Below, in pieces: positions 58,021-64,000 of a stretch of DNA of 64,000 nt (the first letter of the stretch is position 1; each line of letters starts with the position of its first letter). Under the pieces are notes generated by a model. It was not told the DNA's origin. It did no database searches and saw only the letters and a list, made by a program, of their open reading frames with translations. This stretch comes from Virgibacillus dokdonensis (GTDB lineage Bacteria; Bacillota; Bacilli; Bacillales; Amphibacillaceae). The stretch is from positions 2,368,626-2,432,625 of the forward strand of contig NZ_LT745763.1 in assembly GCF_900166595.1 (NCBI RefSeq). Reading direction: 5' to 3'. A program made the position numbers and the translations under genes.

Positions 58021-58056
58021 AAAAAACACTCTCTTAGTTTCACCTAGAGAGTGTTT
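58021..58056 (-). terminator. ykyA terminator
   Basis: On the minus strand AACACTCTCT - 11 nt - AGAGAGTGTT then TTTTTGC. Confidence 0.92.
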
Positions 58057-58063
58057 CAATATC

Positions 58064-58753
58064 TTACTTATCTTCTGTTTTTTTGTCAGAATCTCCTTCA
58101 TAGGTAACATCCATACCCACTTGCTCGTAAAAATCTCTTTTCATTTCATTGTATTCTTTCGTATGCTTGTTAAAAGTATCGTTTGACGCAATTACTTTTT
58201 CATATGCATTATTAATAGCATCTATTATTTCCGTTAACGTTTCTTGCTTTAAATCTTCTTTTGATAACAATTCATACATTTCCTTTTCCAATTTCAATGC
58301 ATCTTTGTAAGCTTTATTTAGATTATCGTATACTTTATAACGATCTTGCATCGTCTCTACCATTTTTTTAGCAGTATCTTTAGCTTCTTTAGCTTCTAAA
58401 TCTTCCACAACTTCTTTCGTTTTAGTAAATTCTTCTTTTGCTTGTTCTATGCTTTCTTCTTCTTTCTTTATCGCTTCTTTCCGTTTATCTACCGTTTCAA
58501 TAGCTTGTTTAGCTAACTTTTTAATTTCATCCATTTCGTCTTTACCAAGATCCATAATTTGGTTATATAACTCTTGTTCCTTTTTTTCCAAATCAGTTAT
58601 TTTACTTTGCTGTTCTTCAAATCCTTCTTCTAGCGTAACTGCTTCTTCTAAATGATTCTGTATTTGTTCTTCAGGAGTCCCATTACTACACGATGCTAAT
58701 ATAAATAAAAGCATAAAACCTAATGCAACGATTGCGAACTTTTTTAATGACAT
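58064..58753 (-). CDS. ykyA: YkyA-like putative cell-wall binding lipoprotein
   Basis: 229 residues. Signal peptide with lipobox LASC, then an almost entirely helical, Lys/Glu-rich region (about residues 30-215) with heptads, consistent with a long coiled coil. It matches the YkyA family found beside pdhA in Bacillaceae. Function unknown. ATG at 58753 follows GTAGGAGG. Confidence 0.85.
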   Translation of the reverse strand: MSLKKFAIVALGFMLLFILASCSNGTPEEQIQNHLEEAVTLEEGFEEQQSKITDLEKKEQELYNQIMDLGKDEMDEIKKLAKQAIETVDKRKEAIKKEEESIEQAKEEFTKTKEVVEDLEAKEAKDTAKKMVETMQDRYKVYDNLNKAYKDALKLEKEMYELLSKEDLKQETLTEIIDAINNAYEKVIASNDTFNKHTKEYNEMKRDFYEQVGMDVTYEGDSDKKTEDK

Positions 58754-59073
58754 TATTTACCTCCTACACCTATAAATCAAATATACGATTTATAGTATAA
58801 CATAAAATGGGTTGTACAAAAGGAAAAAATCAATTCCTCCTTGGCTCCATAATAAAGTGTTTCTTTTAAAAAATCCGTTCCATCTACAAATTACTCTTTA
58901 GTGCCTTGAAGGACGAAATACCTCAAAGCTTATGGTTGAAATAAGTTAACATTATTCAGCTTATATAAATAGTGAACAGATACGTCGGTCCCTAATAGCA
59001 AATTATGATGAAATGCGTATAAATATGATAAAATGATCTTTGGAACTATGCACATAGAATTAGGAGTGGTACG

Positions 59074-59625
59074 ATGTTAACTATGAAAGATATCGTTAGG
59101 GAAGGCCATCCTTCATTAACAACAATTGCTGATGAAGTAACTATTCCTTTAACGAAAGAAGATAAGCAATTACTTGGTGATATGCTACAATTTATAAAAA
59201 ATAGCCAGGATGAAGAAATTGCTCAAAAATATGGCCTTCGTGCTGGTGTTGGGTTGGCTGCTCCTCAGCTAGGATTGAATAAACGTTTAATAGCTGTTCA
59301 CTTTGAAGATGGTAGAGGGAAAAAATACAGCTATGGACTTGCTAATCCAAAAATAATTAGCCATTCTGTAGAAAAAGCATATCTTCCGTCTGGAGAAGGA
59401 TGTTTATCCGTCGATCGAAATATAGAAGGATACGTTCCTAGATATGCTAGAGTCACCGTAAAAGCCATAAATATGGATGGAGAAGTCATTAAATTAAGAT
59501 TAAAAGATTATGCTGCTATTGTGTTTCAACACGAAATTGATCATTTAAACGGAATCATGTTCTATGATCATATTAATCAACAAAACCCCTTCTTCATACC
59601 AGACAACGCAAAACCTATAGAATAG
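59074..59625 (+). CDS. def: peptide deformylase
   Basis: 183-residue metalloenzyme removing the N-formyl group from nascent proteins. All three active-site motifs are present: [10 protein letters not shown] (about residue 60), EGCLSV (about 110, metal Cys) and HEIDHLNG (about 153, metal His pair and catalytic Glu). The length and the insert are typical of type 2 deformylases (DefB). ATG at 59074 follows TAGGAGTGG. Divergent from ykyA and convergent with ykrA. Confidence 0.97.
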   Translation: MLTMKDIVREGHPSLTTIADEVTIPLTKEDKQLLGDMLQFIKNSQDEEIAQKYGLRAGVGLAAPQLGLNKRLIAVHFEDGRGKKYSYGLANPKIISHSVEKAYLPSGEGCLSVDRNIEGYVPRYARVTVKAINMDGEVIKLRLKDYAAIVFQHEIDHLNGIMFYDHINQQNPFFIPDNAKPIE

Positions 59626-59708
59626 ATAGGGCTTGGGTGAACATTTTATTCATGAAAGTAAATGGTATATCACATACCGTCGCTTTGATAATGCCCTTGG
59701 CACCACAG

Positions 59709-59762
59709 GTACCTAGTGAGTTTCTTCATGCTTAAGCACTTAAGAAACTCACCAAGGTCTTT
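59709..59762. terminator. hairpin between def and ykrA
   Basis: GTGAGTTTCTT - 15 nt - AAGAAACTCAC, an 11-bp perfect stem without a long T-tract. Possible terminator. Confidence 0.5.
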
Positions 59763-59852
59763 TCCAAGCATGGTTACGCATGTCTTTGTAACTAACTTAT
59801 AGATAGCTGCTTTCGTAGCAAACACCTAACATTTCTTTGAAACATAGTAAGG

Positions 59853-60626
59853 TTAAATTAAACCAAGATGCTTCAACCCATTTGCAAGCCCATCCTTATC
59901 AACGTCCTCCGTTATATAATCTGCTACCGCTTTTAAATCAGAAACTGCATTCCCCATCGCTACCCCTGTTCCAATTTCCTGTAACATTTGCATATCATTT
60001 AACCCATCCCCGAAGGCAAATGTATTTTCAAACGCTAAACCGCTAGCTTCAATTAATTTTTCTACTCCAATCGCTTTTGACCCACCTAACGGAATAACAT
60101 CACACGAGTACTCATGCCAGCGAATAAAGTCTAACGTAGGAAGCTGTTTAGCTAACTGTTTTTCTTCTTCTTGTTTACAAAATAATAAAGCTTGATAAAT
60201 CAATGTAGACTGATAAAAGTTAGGATCCACTTCTGGATAACTGAAATTCATGCTGCTTAAACTTTCTTCTATAAATGAATGGTTAGGTTCAGAAGCTTTC
60301 ATTTTCTTCGAGCTAGAAAAAACAATGGGATAATTATTTTTCGTAATCTCATGGTTTAAACGCAAAAGATCATCTTTTTTTATCGGGTTTTGATAAACTT
60401 CTTTCCCTTCAAACACAACATACTGCCCATTAAAACTAACAAAAGAATGGATGTTTAACTCTTCACGTATAGGCTCAAACATAAAAGGTGCCCTTCCAGT
60501 TGCTATCGCTACGTACACATCATTATCCTGCAATTGTTTAATGGCTTGCTTTGTACTATGTGGAATTTCATTTTTTTTGGTTAAAATCGTGCCGTCAATA
60601 TCTAAGAAAACCATTTTTTTATGCAT
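59853..60626 (-). CDS. ykrA: Cof-type HAD family phosphatase YkrA
   Basis: 257-residue HAD superfamily hydrolase, Cof/HAD-IIB type. Motif I is MVFLDIDGTIL at the N-terminus, motif II VAIATGRAP, and motif IV AFGDGLNDMQML near residue 205, followed by GVAMGNAV. A type C2 cap lies between. Probable sugar or flavin phosphate phosphatase; substrate unknown. ATG at 60626 follows AAAGGGG. Confidence 0.92.
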   Translation of the reverse strand: MHKKMVFLDIDGTILTKKNEIPHSTKQAIKQLQDNDVYVAIATGRAPFMFEPIREELNIHSFVSFNGQYVVFEGKEVYQNPIKKDDLLRLNHEITKNNYPIVFSSSKKMKASEPNHSFIEESLSSMNFSYPEVDPNFYQSTLIYQALLFCKQEEEKQLAKQLPTLDFIRWHEYSCDVIPLGGSKAIGVEKLIEASGLAFENTFAFGDGLNDMQMLQEIGTGVAMGNAVSDLKAVADYITEDVDKDGLANGLKHLGLI

Positions 60627-60907
60627 GTTTATCCCCTTTTCTGATGTATAAATTTAATCGTGTTGTAAAAAATAAGCGTAGTAATCATCGGATCTTATTT
60701 CAACAAACTGTGCTCCTACATTCACTAAACGAAGCACAGTTTCCAACTTTTATGCACTCTTTTCTATCACAGCCATGAGAAATATTTTTAAGAAATAGCG
60801 TGTTTTTATTTCAAATTTCCTCAACTCATACTATACTATAGATAAGAGGGATTGGATCGGTAGATGTTTTTCTTGTTTTTTAAAACAAAGAAAGGAGATG
60901 ACACGTC

Positions 60908-61006
60908 ATGCTGAAACGTCTAAGAAAAAAGCTCAAAAAACGCTGGAAGGACTTTTTAGGCCAAGGACGTGTGCCAACTACTTGTAAAAAGACTACCAAT
61001 GATTAA
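60908..61006 (+). CDS. candidate 32-residue basic peptide
   Basis: MLKRLRKKLKKRWKDFLGQG followed by RVPTTCKKTTND. A strong AAAGGAGATGAC site precedes the ATG at 60908 by about nine nt. The N-terminal half is a very basic amphipathic helix; a single Cys occurs near the end. I recognise no family. It could be a real small peptide or chance. Confidence 0.45.
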   Translation: MLKRLRKKLKKRWKDFLGQGRVPTTCKKTTND

Positions 61007-61184
61007 TTTGCCCAATCACATACTAAAGGTACCATAAAGTAAATGAAAAAGACAAAGCTACACTATTTGGAAAAAGACGATACCTTTATCTTCATTCTTG
61101 TGTCGGGTAAGATATAGCATTAACTCCGTGTTCAAAACTGTAATAATAATAAACCAACAATGAAATTAGTCAAGGAGAGATGAG

Positions 61185-61394
61185 ATGATTTATAAAGTTT
61201 TATATCAAGAACTGGCTGACGAGATTCCAGTTCGAGAACGTACAAAAAGCGCTTATGTGGAGGGAAACTCTGTAAGAGAAGTTAGAGCAAAAATCAACGA
61301 ACGCAAGTATAATATTGAATATATCCATGAATTGGATGAAGCACATTTAGCATATGAAAAACAATCCGAAGATTTTCACGTGGAGAAAATCTAA
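61185..61394 (+). CDS. rpoY: RNA polymerase epsilon subunit
   Basis: 69-residue small RNA polymerase subunit of Firmicutes (DUF1447, formerly YkzG). It starts MIYKVLYQELADEIPVRERT, with VREVRAKINERKYNIEYI and the C-terminal DFHVEKI. ATG at 61185 follows AAGGAGAG. It ends 3 bp before rnjA; the pair is conserved in Bacilli. Confidence 0.96.
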   Translation: MIYKVLYQELADEIPVRERTKSAYVEGNSVREVRAKINERKYNIEYIHELDEAHLAYEKQSEDFHVEKI

Positions 61395-61397
61395 ACA

Positions 61398-63065
61398 ATG
61401 AAATTCGTGAAAAATGATCAAGCTGCCGTTTTTGCTCTAGGTGGCTTAGGAGAGATCGGAAAAAATACGTATGGCATTCAATTTCAGGATGAAATTGTGC
61501 TAATCGATGCTGGAATTAAATTTCCGGAAGATGAGTTGTTAGGTATTGATTATGTTATCCCTGACTATACGTATTTAGTACAAAACCAAGATAAAATTAA
61601 AGGATTATTTATTACCCACGGACACGAAGACCATATTGGGGGGATCCCATATCTTCTCCGTGAAATTAATGTGCCAATATATGCTGGTAAACTTGCGTTA
61701 GGATTAATTAAAAATAAATTAGAAGAACACGGTTTATTAAGAAATGCTAAATTACACACGATTCAAGAAGACGATATTATAAAATTCCGAAAAACATCGG
61801 TAAGCTTTTTCCGAACAACTCATAGTATTCCAGATTCCTATGGTATCGTAGTGAAAACTCCGCCAGGAAATATTGTTCATACTGGAGATTTTAAATTTGA
61901 TTTTACTCCAGTTGGTGAACCAGCTAATTTATCGAAAATGGCTGAAATTGGAAATGAGGGTGTGCTTTGCCTTTTATCAGATAGTACGAACAGTGAAGTT
62001 CCCGGATTTACGATGTCCGAAAAAGTGGTTGGGGAAAATATAAAAGATATTTTTAGCAGAGTTGACGGACGTGTTATATTCGCAACTTTTGCGTCAAATA
62101 TTTATCGATTACAACAAGTAGTGGAAGCATCTGTTAAAAACAACCGTAAAATAGCTGTATTCGGAAGAAGTATGGAATCTGCTATTAACTTAGGACAAGA
62201 ATTAGGTTATATTCAAGCGCCGAAAAATACGTTTATTGATGCTAATCAAATAAACCGTCTTCCAGCACAAGAAGTGACCATTCTTTGTACCGGATCTCAA
62301 GGTGAACCGATGGCCGCTCTCTCAAGGATTGCCAATGGTACTCACCGGCAAATACAAATTATCCCTGGCGATACAGTGGTGTTTTCTTCATCTCCAATCC
62401 CTGGAAACACCATTAGTGTCAGCCGAACAATTAATAAATTATATCGTGCAGGTGCCGATGTCATCCACGGAAAATTAACCAATATTCACACATCAGGGCA
62501 TGGTAGTCAAGAAGAGCAAAAGCTCATGCTACGCCTAATTAAACCAAAATACTTTATGCCTATACATGGTGAATACAGAATGTTAAAAGAGCACATTAAA
62601 TTGGCCGTTGCTTGTGGTTCAGACGCTGATAGTTGCTTTGTCATGGACAACGGAGATGTTTTAGCACTTGGAAAAGATACAGCAACAATAGCTGGAAAAA
62701 TTCCTTCAGGTTCCATTTATGTAGATGGAAACGGAATAGGCGACATAGGTAATATTGTCCTAAGAGATCGTCGAATACTTTCAGAAGAAGGGCTCGTTAT
62801 TGTAGTTGTAAGCATTAATATGAAAGAGTTTAAAGTTTCTGCAGGCCCTGACATCATTTCACGTGGCTTTGTCTATATGAGGGAATCGGAGGACTTAATT
62901 AATGAAGCACAGAAATTGGTCGCGACGCATTTAACCAAAGTGATGGAACGCAAAACGTCACAATGGTCTGAGATTAAAAATGAAATTACAGATACTATCG
63001 CTCCATTTCTGTATGAAAAAACAAAGCGTCGCCCTATGGTACTACCTATTATTATGGAAGTTTAA
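61398..63065 (+). CDS. rnjA: ribonuclease J1
   Basis: 555-residue metallo-beta-lactamase/beta-CASP ribonuclease with 5'-3' exonuclease and endonuclease activity, central to mRNA decay and rRNA maturation. The zinc motif is [16 protein letters not shown] (HxHxDH, about residue 74), followed by [21 protein letters not shown] and the beta-CASP parts [11 protein letters not shown] and [29 protein letters not shown]. The first part of the C-terminal domain is complete. GTGGAG lies 12 nt before the ATG. SR1P, which in B. subtilis promotes GapA-RNase J1 contact, is encoded in the same window. Confidence 0.97.
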   Translation: MKFVKNDQAAVFALGGLGEIGKNTYGIQFQDEIVLIDAGIKFPEDELLGIDYVIPDYTYLVQNQDKIKGLFITHGHEDHIGGIPYLLREINVPIYAGKLALGLIKNKLEEHGLLRNAKLHTIQEDDIIKFRKTSVSFFRTTHSIPDSYGIVVKTPPGNIVHTGDFKFDFTPVGEPANLSKMAEIGNEGVLCLLSDSTNSEVPGFTMSEKVVGENIKDIFSRVDGRVIFATFASNIYRLQQVVEASVKNNRKIAVFGRSMESAINLGQELGYIQAPKNTFIDANQINRLPAQEVTILCTGSQGEPMAALSRIANGTHRQIQIIPGDTVVFSSSPIPGNTISVSRTINKLYRAGADVIHGKLTNIHTSGHGSQEEQKLMLRLIKPKYFMPIHGEYRMLKEHIKLAVACGSDADSCFVMDNGDVLALGKDTATIAGKIPSGSIYVDGNGIGDIGNIVLRDRRILSEEGLVIVVVSINMKEFKVSAGPDIISRGFVYMRESEDLINEAQKLVATHLTKVMERKTSQWSEIKNEITDTIAPFLYEKTKRRPMVLPIIMEV

Positions 63066-63071
63066 CATAAA

Positions 63072-64000
63072 AAAAGGGGCTGTTGCACAATCAGGTAATT
63101 GATTGTGTAACAGCTTTTTTGTGTATACACAAAAAACAGACCACAAAGGGCCTGTTCTCATGTATTATTAATTTATGACCAATAAACAAATAACACAAAC
63201 CCAGTATACGCAAACTGCAGCAAATTATCAATTATATTTACCGATGGATGTAGAAGAAATGATTCCTATGGATGATTCGGTCCGGCTCCACTGCCTCTTA
63301 TGTGAAAGGATGGATTATAGAGAACTACTACAGGCATACGCTTCCAAAGGGAGAAAACCAGCAGTCGATCCAGTCATTCTATTTAAGGTCATTACCTACG
63401 CAGCCTCGCAAAAAATCTACTCTTCCCGAGGGATAGAAAAAGCATGTCGTCGGGATATCAATTTCCGTTGGCTTCTTCAAGGGTATGCAGCTCCTGATCA
63501 TTCTACTATCAGTCGTTTCAAGCAAAAATATCTGACCGATATGGTGATGGAACAGCTCTTCTTTCAACAAGTCGTGTGGCTTTATCAACAAGAAGCGATT
63601 ACCGGTGAAACCATCTATATCGATGGCACCAAAATCGAAGCGTATGCCAATCGGTATTCTTTCGTATGGAAAAAGGCAATCACCAAACATGAAGCCAAGA
63701 TGTATACCAAATGGCAAGCCCTGCTGGAACAGATCAATACAACATACTGTCAGATTTTCACCAGTCCTTACGAGACCTTTTTAGAAGATTTGAAAAAAGT
63801 GCTTGTTTTCCTGGAGAAAGTAAAAGCGAAAGAAAACATCACGTTCGTTTATGGAAAGGGGAAAAGAAAAACGGTCCTTCAACGTTATCATGAACAAGTA
63901 AAGGAAATGCTTCAACGTAAAGAACACTACGATACTTCCAATCAGATTATGGGAGAGAAACGAAACAGTTATTCTAAAACAGACCATAATGCCACGTTTA
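63072..64000 (+). mobile_element. IS1182-family insertion sequence, copy 2 (cut by window end)
   Basis: The left end AGGGGCTGTTGCACAATCAG lies 6-8 bp after the rnjA stop codon and is identical to the right end of copy 1. It is the inverted orientation relative to copy 1. The subterminal hairpin (63074-63117) is also the same. Confidence 0.85.
63175..64000 (+). CDS. IS1182 family transposase, copy 2 (5' part)
   Basis: The first 275 or so residues of the transposase, in frame to the window end. Almost identical to copy 1; differences seen include the N-terminus (NKQITQTQYTQTAAN versus NKRIIQAQYTQIAAN) and LTDMVMEQ versus LTDTVMEQ. The first catalytic Asp region GETIYIDGTKIEAYANRYSF is intact. 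Confidence 0.93.
   Translation, partial: MTNKQITQTQYTQTAANYQLYLPMDVEEMIPMDDSVRLHCLLCERMDYRELLQAYASKGRKPAVDPVILFKVITYAASQKIYSSRGIEKACRRDINFRWLLQGYAAPDHSTISRFKQKYLTDMVMEQLFFQQVVWLYQQEAITGETIYIDGTKIEAYANRYSFVWKKAITKHEAKMYTKWQALLEQINTTYCQIFTSPYETFLEDLKKVLVFLEKVKAKENITFVYGKGKRKTVLQRYHEQVKEMLQRKEHYDTSNQIMGEKRNSYSKTDHNATF

Noticed and set aside
63379..63717. 112-codon frame antisense to the IS1182 transposase (also 51975-52313)
   Set aside because: Present only because the transposase sequence leaves the opposite strand open; identical shadows occur in both copies.

Overview
The window is an AT-rich chromosome segment of a spore-forming member of the Bacillaceae. The order of conserved genes (rnjA, rpoY, ykrA, def, ykyA, pdhABCD, ykt and yla genes, ftsW, pycA, cta genes, ylb genes, bshC, mraZ, rsmH, ftsL, pbpB, spoVD, murE) matches, in reverse orientation, the Bacillus subtilis stretch from pdh to murE. 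Sporulation genes (spoVD, ylbJ, an rsfA-like regulator, ylaJ, ylbD), bacillithiol synthesis (bshC), a glycine betaine type BCCT transporter and many dispersed repeats make a moderately halophilic genus such as Virgibacillus or Oceanobacillus a reasonable guess. The genus is inference.

Layout, left to right. 1-7.4 kb: the division and cell wall (dcw) cluster on the minus strand, cut at the left edge inside murE, with a probable MraZ operator in front of mraZ. 7.6-15.5 kb: bshC, a DUF3397 membrane protein, ylbP, the ylbO/rsfA regulator, rpmF with its DUF177 partner, tmcAL and the ylbL protease. 15.8-16.9 kb: an intact IS30-family element where ylbK would be expected. 17-25.3 kb: ylbJ, coaD, rsmD, ylbG, ylbF (ricF), ylbE, ylbD, ylbC, ylbA and an AI-2E family transporter. 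25.3-34.1 kb: assembly factors ctaM and ctaG, the caa3 oxidase operon ctaBCDEF and divergent ctaA. 34.7-43.2 kb: pycA, ftsW, ylaN and small yla genes. 43.2-48 kb: an inositol-phosphatase-like gene, the ykt genes, an SR1P peptide gene inside a putative SR1 RNA, and a polysaccharide deacetylase lipoprotein. 48.3-50.7 kb: a BCCT transporter and a small lipoprotein gene without a standard start. 50.75-52.6 kb: a complete IS1182-family element. 52.6-63.1 kb: the pyruvate dehydrogenase operon, ykyA, def, ykrA, a 32-residue ORF, rpoY and rnjA. 63.07-64 kb: a second, nearly identical IS1182 copy in opposite orientation, cut by the window edge.

The coding content is mostly housekeeping: septal and spore peptidoglycan synthesis, aerobic respiration with heme A synthesis, the pyruvate node (carboxylase and dehydrogenase), RNA decay and tRNA/rRNA modification. 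The unusual material is between genes. At least three dispersed repeat families occur: R1, about 90 bp with two predicted hairpins; R2, about 140-210 bp, one copy of which lies between the SR1P gene and its probable terminator; and R3, about 60-85 bp, which often follows R1 as a composite. Several R1 copies sit exactly where B. subtilis has a gene that is missing here. Most convergent gene pairs are separated by strong bidirectional terminator hairpins, several of which include the stop codons. I recognise no tRNA, rRNA or CRISPR array.
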